Assembly (NCBI GenBank): GCA_034509425.1
Contig: JAVTVJ010011652.1
Span: 6,625,501-6,689,500, forward strand
Source: Eopsaltria australis
Taxonomy: Eukaryota; Chordata; Aves; Passeriformes; Petroicidae
Length of the DNA stretch: 64,000 nucleotides
Direction of reading: 5' to 3'
Shown: piece by piece, positions 26,021 to 36,784 of the stretch
Layout of the letters: every line of letters starts with the position of its first letter
Position numbering within the stretch: the first letter of the stretch is position 1
The notes under the pieces: model-generated
What the model was told of the DNA's origin: nothing
Database searches by the model: none
What the model saw: the letters and a program-made list of their open reading frames with translations, nothing else
Translations under genes and position numbers: made by a program

Positions 26021-26026
26021 AATAAA
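26021..26026 (+). terminator. SH3PXD2A: Poly(A) signal AATAAA, main candidate for the SH3PXD2A 3' end
   Basis: The hexamer sits in TATAAATAAATTTGG, preceded by a strong U-rich upstream region (25986-26019). A GT-rich downstream region (CCTGTTTTTGTC, about 26061) follows. The arrangement is classical, and the resulting 3' UTR length is as expected for the gene. Confidence 0.65.
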
Positions 26027-29000
26027 TTTGGTTTAAAGCTTCACACTGGCGTTTTACAGACCTGTTTTTGTCAGCATAAGCCACTACTGTCCTGAGTTGA
26101 GACTCCTGTTTGTTACTGAATTAAAATTATGGGAATTATGTTGATAATTTGGAAAGAAATCAGAAAATAAATTAGAAGTAACTATCTTGGCAGGGGAGAG
26201 ATAGATAAAATATGAGGAAAAGTATGTTTCTAAGAGGGCCATAAATTATTTGGTCTGACACTGCAGGTGCTTTCTCTGTATAGATGGTTTAAATACATCA
26301 GTGCTCTGTGATAGGATTTTTTGTTATTGAGAAAAGTTTTGGTTTTTTTTTCACTCCCTAATATACTACGATAATCTGTATCCTGAAGACACTGATCCAC
26401 CAAAAGAAGGCAAACATGGGTTATATGCTTGTTGTATTTGAGGCAGTTTGTGTGTCTGGGAGTTTGCATACACTGAGGTTCAGCTGGTGGAGTGGGCAAG
26501 TGTGGCTGTTCTAGACCTGCCCATGTTGGCAGGAACAACCCTGAGCTAGCAGTGCTTCTTGGAAAAATGTTGGCTTTAGTGACCTTTCCCTGATGCTCAG
26601 GGTTGTTTGGTTACAATGGTACCTGTCTTGGTCCCTGCTTGGTGGAGGAGAAAAACAAGTGGAAGGGAGAATCACTTGGCACTGTAAGAGAATTTTTAAA
26701 ATGTAACATTTAATATTTAGGTAAATACTTCAGGCTTTTCCAGATACTCCCATCAAAGCTGTTACTGACTCTGTATTTGATGGTTGAAAGGTCAGCAACA
26801 TTGCAGCTTTCTCTGTGCAAACAGTTCTTTTGTGGTTTGAGAACTTGTTTTTGAACTGCTTCTGGGTCACCAGGGAAGTAGTAATAAATAAACAAAATCC
26901 CATCATGACCCTTGGGGTTTAGACTAGAGGGGCTTTGAATTCTGCCCTGACTCTGGGACCCCCAAAACACATTAACTTGGTTTGTTTCTGTCCTCTTGCA
27001 GCAGAACAGAAAAGAATAGTGCACTCACTGGAGCTTAGCCTGTAGCAATTAGTAAACTGTAACAAACAAGAAAAGAAAAACCTTTTTGAAAATGAAGTAT
27101 TTCAGTGAATAGCTGACTTAACTACTTCCTATCTTGGACTTTCAGGGAAGGAGGAAGTTACAGTTGTTTCCAGTTGCTAGGAGGAATTTTTCTGTGTCAT
27201 GCTGAACAGGCTTGCTAAAAAGTCTTGCTCGTTACTCATGATGAATTCAAGCCTGGAATATTGCAAAAGCAAAGTGTGTGTAGCACTACAATGACTTTTT
27301 TATACTGAGGGTCCGAAGTGAGTGTTGTGGGGCCAGTAGGGCAGAGAGTAAGTGCATTTCTGCTGTCTGGCTGACTTGCACATGACATCAGTGCTGTTCC
27401 TTTATTGCAGATTTCATTGCAGACAGCAGTGCTTATTAGTCTGCTAGAAGTGTTTAGGGAGAATCATGCAGATGAGCCTCCTCAGTTGAGACTCAATATC
27501 AAATGTCATATTAGGATAAGTCCTGCCAGCAGCTTGATTGCTGCTTAGGCTAAAGTTCAGCTGTAGATAACTCAAGGTGGGTGTTGAAAGCAGCTCAGCT
27601 GGCTGTGTACATCTGTAGCGGTTTCCAGAGCTGTTAATTAGCCCAGATTATCTGTAGAAACTCTGGGTCATGAGTTACTGGGAGCCTAAACCTGTTGGTG
27701 AATGAAGGCTGAAATTTGTTTGAGCCATTGTGCTGCTCTGCATTAGCAGAGCAGTGGCACGAGTCTGGACTGGATGCTCCTAGAGGGTTTGCTGTCCCAA
27801 ATTTTTAACTGACTAAAAAGAAAAAAAAAAAAATGGATCTAGGCCTGGTCTAAGCGAAGTTTTGCAGTGGGTTTCTTGGGTGGTTGATGTTCTTAATGTG
27901 ACCTTGGAAACTAGATGCTGTTGTTGTTTCTGTGTTGGTGTAGAGCTCCATATTTTTTTTAGTGGTTAGGTGGTGGGAATGTACCTGGTGGGAGCTTGGA
28001 ACCTTGGGAGAGTATGTCGGTGACCAGAGATAGAGAAATGTGTGGTTGGTCTTAGTGTGTGTGTGGTCAAGTTGGTGACACTTTTTTGTCTTTTATTTGT
28101 TTTGTTTTTAATATGGGAACCAATTTGTCTGTTCTGCTTGGGGAAAGGTCTGGAAGTTGGTGTGGTTTCTGTTGCAGTAAATACGAGAAGGAATTAGCTG
28201 AGAGCTTTTTTTTTCTTTTTTTTTTTTTTAAGAGAGTTTATGGGCAGGAGACCATTTAGTTTGTTTCGGGTTGCAAATTAAGCTGAGAGAGGAAGAAAAT
28301 GAGTCTGGGGAAATCCTTCTTTGTGGTAACAGCTTTGGACCATGTTTTGTTGTGGCCTCAGATCCAGCTCCTCTGAAGGCAGTGGAGTGAATATTGCTGA
28401 TCATGTAGATGTTAGAGCTTTTGGTCATTAATTAATTCTTAGAGAGGTGACAGGTATCTTGACATTCACAGATGGCATAACAAATAGGAGCTCAAGACAG
28501 AAATAATAACTGTAGCTTCAAGCATTTTTCAGTTTTTGTTTAATGAACCAGTTGGATAAAACTGTTTGTACAATGAACAACTGCAAGGGTCCAGATGTGC
28601 TTGAGTCTGTGAGAGGTTTCCTTGGAAAGGAAATCCTATGCATTATTTTAAAAATTGTCTTTCTCAGTCATCCCAGTAAAACTGAAATCCAGGAAAGTGA
28701 CACTTTTTTCACTTGACAGTATCTTAAGCCATTGATATCAAGAGTTATTGTTAATGAGGGATTAGATGCCCCAGTCTGTCTGAACTGGCACAAAACAGAT
28801 CTTTTTGTGACCAGTCCCTGAGTCTGTGTGTAAACATTTGTAAAGACTGGATGCAGATTAGAGTACTAGCTAAGATAAGCAACTTTTTCTATGGCCAACA
28901 CAGAAGATGCATTAGTGGTGAGGAAAGCACAGGTCCCTTTTTTGCCAAGTGACTGTCTAGGAACTTCCCTCAGGCTTCAGCATAAATCAGCTGGGACCTG

Positions 29001-30708
29001 TGAGGATTTATATGATACTTATGGTACTGGGGGCCTGTTTCTGTGACTGGAACAGCAGAAGTGTAGCTTTGTCCCAGCAAGAATTAATGAAATCATCATA
29101 GCACAATGTTTTCATTTGCTCTGAATATGGCAGTGGTGGGAGGAATGAGATGAGCAAAGCATAATCTCCCCCTTAATCCAGATTTGCAGACTTTACTTGA
29201 CTGCAGTGCCCAGTCCAGAAGTGTTTTTAGAGCTGTCCTCATGGCTGTGCCCTGTGTGGGACAGGGAATGCACACAGGGGGGCTGCCCTCCTCTCTGTGC
29301 CATGACCAACTGCTTGCTCAGAGATCTGCCAAACAATGTAAAGTAATTGAGGTTTGGGGTTTTTCCCCAGAGCAACATGTTCTAAAGCAGTGAAGTAAAA
29401 ACAAATGCTTGTTTGGGGAATTTTAATCATGTCTCTGTCTGCAAAAGGGAAAACTGTGTGGGTCTGTCAGCAGAGAATGAGAAGCACCGTTTGTCTTGGG
29501 CTTTGTTCTGCATGTGAAGATGCAGAACAAAGATTTCAGATTACTGTGCCTAAAAGTAGATCTCAGCATTTCTCTATAGGCATTTGTTAGAGCTGATGTT
29601 ATTTTGGAACTGAACAACACTTAATAATGGTTAATTAGGACTGCTCAAAAATTCCTGCACGAAAGGAAAAGACAATTTGAGTTCTGGACACTTAAACAAG
29701 AGTGAGTTCCAAGAAAAATGAAATATTGCCAGGTGCTTTATGAACTTAATTTTTCTCCTAGGATTATCACAAGTCCTTGTAACTGTGTCCTGGCATACAC
29801 TGGTGCTGTGGCACAGCAGCTGGTCAGTGACACCTCTCTGCAAAAATTCAGAACCATGCATCTGTGATGGGCATGTGTGTATTGGAAAAGATGAGCCTAC
29901 AAAGGCCTTGGAGCAAGCTACAATTGATAAAAGAACTCCTGATTTGCATGTTCCAGATATGCTGAAATAACTTGCATTGAGGCAACTTCAGCTCCTTCCA
30001 GGCATCTGCCATCACCCACCCTGGCAGCTCACAGGTGCCGCAGTCTGACAGGAGGTGGAAGGTGGCAAATGTTAGTGGAAAGGGAATTTCAGGGTGCCCA
30101 CTGTCACTGCTCCTCCTGGAGCAGCCATGCCTGAAATCAGAGCTCTGCTGGGCCAAAGCAGGACCAGACCCTTGGCACAGTGTTTGCCACGTCCCACAGG
30201 GCTCTGCCAAGCACTCTGAGTGATCTTTACTGACCTGGGTGCTGCTGCCCAGCCAGGATGCTCCCCCCTCCCTGTGTGCAGGACCCTGGGAGGCTGTGAG
30301 GGACTGCCAGAGTTTGAGGACTGTTTTCTCAGAGTTATTACAAGTTCTTGCAATGTGAACCTCTAATGTTTTCAAAGACTCAGGCAGAAAGGACTTGCTA
30401 CACAAACTGTACCTGTCATCTCCCAGTTCATTGATTGCTTGGACCAAAGGTGGTGCTAAATCTGATCTTTCTCTGTAATATTTATATTTTGTTGGACTTT
30501 TTTTTTTTTTAGTGTTTGTAAAACAGATGCAGTGTCCTTCTTACATGAGAAATTTAGTCCCAGCCTAGGACATGGCAAAACTCCCTGGACCTTGAGGGCC
30601 CAGGATTGTTGCCTGTTACCATTTGAGCAGGCTTGCAGTGTTCGGGGGGAGGTGGGAAAAGGGTACTCTATCTTCAAATGCTTGCAGACTGTAAGAATTG
30701 ACTTGTGA

Positions 30709-30727
30709 TTTGTTTGTTTGTTTGTTG
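30709..30727. repeat. (TTTG)n microsatellite
   Basis: Four to five TTTG units in a row, about 40 bases upstream of the AATAAA at 30765. It may also act as a U/G-rich upstream element if that poly(A) site is used. Confidence 0.85.
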
Positions 30728-30764
30728 GTATTTTGTTTACAATGCCTCTTATGCCCTAAGGAAA

Positions 30765-30770
30765 AATAAA
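30765..30770 (+). terminator. Poly(A) signal AATAAA of unknown transcript
   Basis: AATAAA is embedded in a U-rich setting (TTTTGTTTAC upstream) with a strong GT-rich region downstream (GGTTTGTTTTGTTGGAG, about 30799-30815). It could be a distal poly(A) site of SH3PXD2A, giving an 11.8-kb 3' UTR, or the end of an unannotated non-coding RNA. Confidence 0.4.
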
Positions 30771-31154
30771 TTTTTGACCTTTTTAATTGTGATCCAGTTG
30801 GTTTGTTTTGTTGGAGTTTTTCCTCTATTTTTTTCAGTATTGTTTTGATTCCACTTGAATTTCCCTGAATTTATCTGTCCCAGAATAACTTGTAAATAGT
30901 GCATTCATGCAATTGCAAATTTCATCTTAGGCTAAATGGATACAGGAACTTGTCTTGTTCCCTGGCCCCAGTTGTTATTGTATGCTGTATTTCTGTATTT
31001 TTCCTATTCCACGAAGTTTATGGACTAGTCACCTCAGCCCTCAAACATGAAGAACTTTTGTCTGTGTTGAGCAAGTTCTTAAGGTTTACAGCTTGAAAGG
31101 GTTTTTTTGGGCTGGTGCAATCACTATATACTGATGTATCCCCTTGTATGCTGT

Positions 31155-31175
31155 AACTCACTGTTACAGTGAGTT
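31155..31175. repeat. Perfect palindrome, 10-bp arms around one T
   Basis: AACTCACTGT (31155-31164) is exactly complementary to ACAGTGAGTT (31166-31175), with a single central T. It lies about 90 bp left of the CpG island. Its dyad symmetry could serve a dimeric DNA-binding factor; no known site is recognised. Confidence 0.85.
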
Positions 31176-31260
31176 GCTCCCCTCTTGCCCATTTTTCTCG
31201 GGGAGCCACTACCAGAATTATGCTGCGCTCAAGACTGAATTTTTCTGGTCCTACTTAAGT

Positions 31261-31500
31261 GAATTTGCAGTGTTTGTTAAAATCGATCTCGGGAGGAGCG
31301 GGGCTGTGTGCCGGGCCGGGCACTGAGCACCAGGTGGCGATGCCGGACCAGCGCTGGAGCTCCTGGACCACTTTCGGAGCATCCTTCCTCATCTTCCTCC
31401 GCCTCCTCCTCGCCCGCCGCGGGCTGTGCCGCAGCCGGGACACTCCGGGAACAGCCCTGCAGGAAGCAGCGGCAGGGCCGCGGTGCGGGATGCCCTCGCT
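31261..31500 (+). promoter_or_regulatory. Short CpG island with ATG-led ORF and splice donor
   Basis: I count 22 CpG in 240 bases, in a region otherwise poor in CpG; GC is well above 60 percent. On the + strand an ATG at 31340 opens a frame starting MPDQRWSSW with a hydrophobic stretch (FGASFLIFLRLLLA), running into a good splice donor AAG|GTCAGT at 31506-31514. On the - strand the same DNA gives an acidic frame (GEEEAEEDEEG). I recognise neither product. It may be the promoter and first exon of an unannotated transcript, an orphan CpG island, or a degraded retrocopy. Confidence is for the island, not for a gene. Confidence 0.6.
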
Positions 31501-32954
31501 GGGGAAGGTCAGTGCTGCACCACAGTTGGGCTTGGTGGAGAATAGTTTGGGAGCGATGGTGAAAATGCAGCTCTGGTTTGGACGTGGTGAGGTGACGGTG
31601 ATGGCCTGGGGAGGGCAGGGCAGGGTGACTCCAGCGATGCTCAGCAGATGAGGATGCAAAGCTCACTGTGGCTGTTGCATGTGGCAGCTGCAGGAGCAGA
31701 GGCACAGGCAGGAGGGGAAACCTGGCAGATGTGCCATGGTCCCTCTTGCTGGTGCCAAGGAAGGGGAAGATCTGAGTTTGGCCCAGAGCATTTCGCACTT
31801 CACTTGTGGCAGTGCTTGGGATCAGCATGTCCAGGTAGTCAGTGCTGCCAGTTTCTGGGGCATCCTGTGTTGTGCAATTCTGTCCCTTCTGAGGGAATGA
31901 GGAGGCTTTCCAGACCCACTAGAGGTCCCCCTGTCCCAGGGAAACAGGAGCTGGAACAGCTCTTGGGGGGCAGCACATGGGTGTGCAGACTTGCCTTGTC
32001 CCAACAGCTGGGATCTCCTCAGGCTGGTGTTGGAGAAGAGGTTTCACTTTACCCAGCCTGAAATATTTTAGGCCACTGAGGAACTGTTAGAGTGGAATGG
32101 CTTCAACTGGAAAGGCTGAGGACACCACTCCTGGGATGTCCCTGGCCCTTGGCAGATGGAGCACCCGCACTGAGGGAGAAGATGCCACCTCAAATACGTC
32201 CCATGACAAGAGAATGATCCAGATACTCTCTCATCTACTGAATAGTTAAACAAAAAGATGAGGAGAAAATGTCACATTTGTTGTATAGTAGGTGTGCTCC
32301 TGAGCAGGTACCCGCAGCAGAAAATTGGGTTTTGAAGGAAATGGCATCACCTCTGGAGATTCCAAATTCTTTGGGTCCTTGCACCTCTTGCTACATACTC
32401 AGGAAGCATCTGCATCTGACCTCAGCATCTGGCTTGGCCAGACCACACATTGCCAGTGGGCCTTCTCAACATGTTGCTCAGTTCAGGGCTGGAATGGTGC
32501 TGCTCTGCATCATCTTCAGCCACCCTGCCTGGCCCCTGCTAGGCTCAGCATCTCCTGGGTTTCCTCACAGCACACATTCTTTCTTGTGCTGGTGGAGGGC
32601 ACTTCTTTGTGGTTACAAAAGAGGCAGTGAGAGAAGAGAAGCTGTGGCTTCTCTCTGGGGAGGGCATGAAGAGGCTCAGGAGTGTGGGGCCTAAGCTTTC
32701 AGGAATGCTGTCTGCCCTTGCTTTTACTTCTGTGGCTTCCTTTGCTCCTTACGTGTGTGTGGTGTCCATCAAGGGAATGTTAATATCCACATCCCAGTGC
32801 CCTCCCAGTGCCCTCCCATCCTCAAGCACTAAAGCAAAGCCTGAGATCTCTCCACCCAGCTCCCCCTAAGGAAGAGGCTCTGATGTCACCCTTGCTTTAC
32901 CTCAGCCTCTCACTGTCCTGGCCATCATGCTAAATACTCAGTCACCCATGCTGC

Positions 32955-35600
32955 TGCAGGATATCTAAATCAACTTTATTCACGATCACAGTTATCCAAT
33001 TTTTCACAATGAGTTATTCTTGTCTTTAAACAGAACACAAAACATCTTAAAGTAAAGCAATGAAATGCAAGTGACACAACACAGAGGTACATGGGAACCT
33101 ACACCAGTCAAACAAAACAAAAGATTAGGATTGTTGTTATTTTTACTGGTTTTGCTGGTTTTTTAAAATTCCTCCCTGGAGAGAGCCTTATTCTCCTCCC
33201 TGCTTAAAGCTGGAGGCCAGCCTATGCAGGGACAGGAGTGAACCCCAATTTTTGAACTCAGATGCTGGGGGAGCTTTCAGCTTCTGCTAACTCCTAGAGT
33301 TTGGTCCACAGTAAAACAAACACAGTTAATATATTAAAACACTCTCAATTCAAAAGGTGAAAAGGGAATTCACACCGCTGCACTGGTACCCATGGATGGA
33401 ATTTCTTGAAAAATAAAAGTTACCCCTTGGCTTTCCCTGCATGGAGGGGGACTGGTCCCACTGGTGTGGTGAAGGCTCGGGAGGCTGCTTATTGCACGTT
33501 TCCCCACATCCACTATTTCATCAACACCTTCTTACCCTTATGAGTCCTACTTTTGGAAATCTTTGCACTGGAGTTTGTGTAAGTGCTGAAAAAAAGCTCC
33601 CTGTGTGTGCTGGTCACAGTTGGAGCTGGCTGTGTGCCTGAGGACCAGCTGTGCTCCTTGCAGGGCTGCTCTGACATCCCCCAGGTTGTGCCAACCAGCC
33701 TCCTCTTGCCCCTCAGTCAGGGCATGTGGGCACAGGAGCTGTGACAGCTGGCCCGGGGGCCAGGGCTGGGTTTGGGTTGTACATCAGAGGTATGCCAGGA
33801 GATAACACAAATCCCTGTCACCCAGGGTATCAGCGTTCAAGTCAGTGCTGCCTGCAGGGGGGAGCTGCAGGCCCCTGGGTAGGCTGCAGTGCTGGTGGCA
33901 CCTGCAGAGGAAGGCTCTACAATGTGCTCCCCAGTGAGTGGTCTCTTTTTGCATCTCCTTGAGAGGCAAAGCAAGGATCTGTTTTCCAGGTGGTTTTAGG
34001 AGCAGCCTCTGCCAGTGTGGGCAAAAACCCACCTGCTGCTGGGGGGAGTTGTGGGGAGGGATGATGTCCCCTGCAGTGTGTGCATTAAATGCTGTTATCT
34101 TTACACCACACTGTTCCCCCCTATCCCCTCAATGGCCAAATGCTGGGGTACAAGAAAAAGCTCAGAGGAAGGGTGTGACTCCACGGCCTTCCCTGGTCTG
34201 GCCAGATGGGTGATGTGGTGGGGCAAAGTCCACTGCTGTGGCACCCCAGCCCTGACCCCCCCAGGACCCAGACACCGTCCCTTCCTCCCCTGCAGCCCTG
34301 GAAGGCAGCAGGTTGGGTTGGGAAGAGAGGCAGACAGCTTCTACTGCTGCCAAGCCACCCAGCCCAGGCCCAAGGGCCTGCAGCCCCGGGTCACACCTGT
34401 GGCCATGGCAGAGCACAGTTGTTTGCATGGGAACCATGGGGGCCCCCATTGTCCCTGCTGGGCACAGCTGGGTTCCTGACTCAGGCAAGAGAGAAGGGGA
34501 TTTGTTTAAATAAACCAAAGCAAACCAAACCCCTCAAGTTTGTTTTTTTTCATTCCTTACTTCCTAACAGATAAGGACAGCCGTGTCCTGCCGGTGTGGC
34601 TGTGAAGAGCTGAGTACCACCAGGCTGGTTTTGTCTTAAAGCACAGTGATAAAGTCACCAGTAAAGGTAACCCACAGATGTGTGGGTTTATACATTCTTC
34701 CCCGGTGAGGCTGGGGTTTTTCCTCACAAGTGCTGTCTGGATGGAAGGGGGAGAAAGGTGAGGGAGTTGTGTCTCCCTCTCCCACAGGCCCATGGGAGAA
34801 GAGAAGCTGCTGAATCCCTTGTGCTGCGTGGAGACCGCACGCAGGTTGGTGGTGGGGGGGTTCGAGAGCCGCTCATCATGCAATGGGGCAGTGACAGGAG
34901 GTGGCTGACGCTGCTGGGAGGGAGCAGAGCTGTTGCCAGTGTTCATTGCCAAATCCACCATGAAAGCCTCTGTCAGAGAATGCCAATGGAGGAGTTGGGA
35001 TAAGCCCTCAAGGGGCTGCCATGGGTCTGCTCTTCTGTCTGCAGATATGGGGTGGGTTTTGCTTCACAAATCCTGGGTTTTTCTCTGCACTGTGCTCACT
35101 GCACCTCCCTGGCTGGGTCAATGCTTGCCTTGCTCCATCCTTTCTGAGGAGCCTCCTCTGGTCAGGCTGCTTGCACACAGAAACACAGTGCTTGTTTCTT
35201 CTCTTCTGCTGTCTCTGCATGTGGGGTGCCTCTGGAAGATGTGTAGCACTGAACCTTTTACCACTTGCTGTCTCTGCTAAAGAGTGGAGACTCCCCTCCT
35301 GCTGTGCATGGCATAGAAAGGGATGATTGCACCAGCTGGCATTTTTTGAGATAAAGTTTAAAATCCACAAGGGAGAGTAGTCCATCGCAACTTCCCTGAC
35401 ACTGGAGTTCAGCCCCAGGGCTTGCTTGGGGGTAGAAGAGCAGCATCTAAGGTTGTCTCATCTGTTGTCCAGGGAAGAGGAGGTCAGGGTGGTGGTGGGT
35501 GATGGGTTTTGAATCTCCTGGGTGATGAATAAGGACCTGTATGGTTTCACAGCCTCCTCCCCACGTGCCCAGTCCCCACACCATGGAATCTGCTGCTGCT
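32955..35600 (-). other. NEURL1: NEURL1 3' untranslated region (predicted)
   Basis: On the - strand this follows the TAG stop of the RING exon and runs 2.6 kb to the AATAAA at 32980-32975. It is GC-richer than the introns, especially 33600-34470. The open frames inside it show no conserved domain. The 3' boundary is inferred from the poly(A) signal. Confidence 0.7.
32975..32980 (-). terminator. NEURL1: Poly(A) signal AATAAA for NEURL1
   Basis: On the - strand the sequence reads GTGAATAAAGTTGATTTAGA, a canonical hexamer downstream of the NEURL1 stop codon. Cleavage would fall near 32955-32960. It is the best 3'-end signal I found between the stop codon and the CpG island. Confidence 0.65.
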
Positions 35601-35842
35601 CTAAGTGCTGCGGTATGTTTTGATGATGTCTTTGATGGCCCGTCTGCAAATGGGGCAGCAGGCATTGGCCATCTTCTTGAGCTTCAGCCCACATGAATAG
35701 CAGAGACACATGTGTCCACAGGAGTAAATGACTGTGTCTACCATGTTCTCATAGCAGATGGTGCATTCATCCACCCAGGGCCCTGAGACAGACAGGGAGA
35801 TGGGTGACTCAGGCAAGCTGCTGGGAGAGTTGGGAGCTGTGC
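35601..35842 (-). CDS. NEURL1: NEURL1 E3 ubiquitin ligase: terminal exon with the C-terminal RING finger
   Basis: The last coding exon (242 bp) follows TTGTGTTGCAG on the - strand. Its first two bases complete Gly, 79 codons follow, and it ends in TAG. It begins [13 protein letters not shown], a Ser/Pro linker, then has a C3HC4-type RING: CTIC, CGH, CLCYSC and CCPIC, ending [10 protein letters not shown]. The RING recruits E2 enzymes. In the family NEURL1 ubiquitinates Notch ligands and promotes their endocytosis, and ubiquitinates CPEB3 in neurons. The residues ECTICYE and the end IIKTYRS favour NEURL1 over the paralog NEURL1B, which as I recall has CVVC and ends differently. All RING cysteines and the histidine are present. 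Confidence 0.97.
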
Positions 35843-36637
35843 CTGCAACACAAAAACACATGGTCACTCCTGTTGCTTCCTGACATCCCAAAGTAATTTC
35901 TGCCCTGCAGCTACAGAGGGAGGAACCATGCCCTAGCAGAAATGCATGCTCCAGGATCAGGGTTCCTTCCTGCTGTCCCACTCGCTGTGTCCTGGTTCAC
36001 ATGCCAAGGCTCAATGCAGCAGAAGGACATCTACTGGGGTCTGCACCCCATGAAGAGCAAGCCAAGAGACAGCTGTTCCCATGAGTAAGCATTTGGTAAG
36101 TTATGTACCCCACCCTCAATGCCTTGGGATCGTGCAGGTGTCTGGAGTTTTACAACTGCTGTAGAACTGCCTACACATTTTTACTGCATGTGCATTTATC
36201 TAAATATCACTGTATTTCACTAGCATGTTAGAAATAGCAATACTGTGTTTTACTGAAGGTGTGTGGAGGGAGAAGGGGGAGGTGCAGGCAGACCCTCAGC
36301 TCCAGTCCAAGCTAGCATGAGTCATGTCAGTGCCACACAGCTCTCCAGAAGGAGCTCTGCATCACAGGGCCACGCACGCAGCAGAGAATCCGCGGCTTCC
36401 CTTGGGACTTTCACGATGAAAAGGATTAGAGAAATATTGCTGTCTAGGCATCCAAGCAGCTTCCACATAAAACAGACTGAAAATAGCCCGTGCAGAGGCT
36501 CTCCCTTCCTCGCCAGGGGAGCTGATGGGATAATAATAATCTGTTGATTATTGTGGTTTTAGAGCCCTTCTGGGAGACAAGTGTGAGACTATGAAGGGAG
36601 GCAAAGGAAAGGCAGCAGGGGATCCCACCACTCTTAC
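35843..36637 (-). other. NEURL1: NEURL1 intron
   Basis: This 0.8-kb intron separates the linker exon and the RING exon. On the - strand it starts GTAAGAG and ends TGTTGCAG. I see nothing else in it. Confidence 0.9.
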
Positions 36638-36784
36638 CACTGATAGAGCTGCAGAGGGGGCCAGAGCCACACGTAGACAGTAAGGGGCCAGAGACGCCAC
36701 TGCAGAGGACGGTGGGGGAATTGGGTGTTGATGTGGGCGAGCTCGGTGCCGACAATCCCAGCCGCTCTGCCAATATGGTGGAAC
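36638..36784 (-). CDS. NEURL1: NEURL1 E3 ubiquitin ligase: Ser/Pro-rich linker exon
   Basis: This internal exon (147 bp) lies between the NHR2 and RING exons, with acceptor CACGGCACAG and donor GTG|GTAAGAG on the - strand. Two bases complete Gly, 48 codons follow, and one base is carried over. It reads [16 protein letters not shown], then TSTPNSP and [18 protein letters not shown], a low-complexity flexible linker with repeated SP/TP dipeptides, which are possible proline-directed kinase sites. Human NEURL1 has the same STILAER start after its second NHR. Its phase is the same at both ends, so skipping would preserve the frame and shorten the NHR2-RING linker. Confidence 0.95.

Larger units (their letters stand above)
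19008..26045 (+). other. SH3PXD2A: SH3PXD2A 3' untranslated region (predicted)
   Basis: The region follows the TAA stop directly and runs to a strong poly(A) signal at 26021. Its length, about 7 kb, agrees with the long 3' UTR of mammalian SH3PXD2A. It contains a 20-T run (19500-19519), a long T/C tract followed by TG repeats (20812-20890), and AT-rich blocks (21290-21640, 23440-23880) that look conserved. One GCACTTT at 21473-21479 matches the miR-17/20/93 seed. The open frames inside (up to ~200 codons) show no family resemblance. The exact end is inferred from signals only. Confidence 0.75.
26046..32954. other. Interval between the two convergent 3' ends
   Basis: No protein gene can be supported here. 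It contains simple A/T runs (27821-27834, 28208-28230), a (TTTG)n run (30709-30727), an isolated strong poly(A) signal at 30765, a perfect 21-bp palindrome (31155-31175) and a short CpG island (31261-31500). The part from about 29800 to 32950 is richer in GC and gives several anonymous open frames of 100-200 codons, none of which I recognise. The block 27380-27700 resembles conserved non-coding DNA by its composition only. Confidence 0.7.

Noticed and set aside
29848..30447. 199-codon open frame on the - strand in the intergenic interval
   Set aside because: No recognisable domain, no good splice sites or promoter at its start, and composition like its GC-richer surroundings. It is probably chance.
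31648..32694. Several 100-140-codon frames in GC-richer DNA
   Set aside because: Overlapping frames on both strands with no domain or splice structure; they reflect composition rather than genes.
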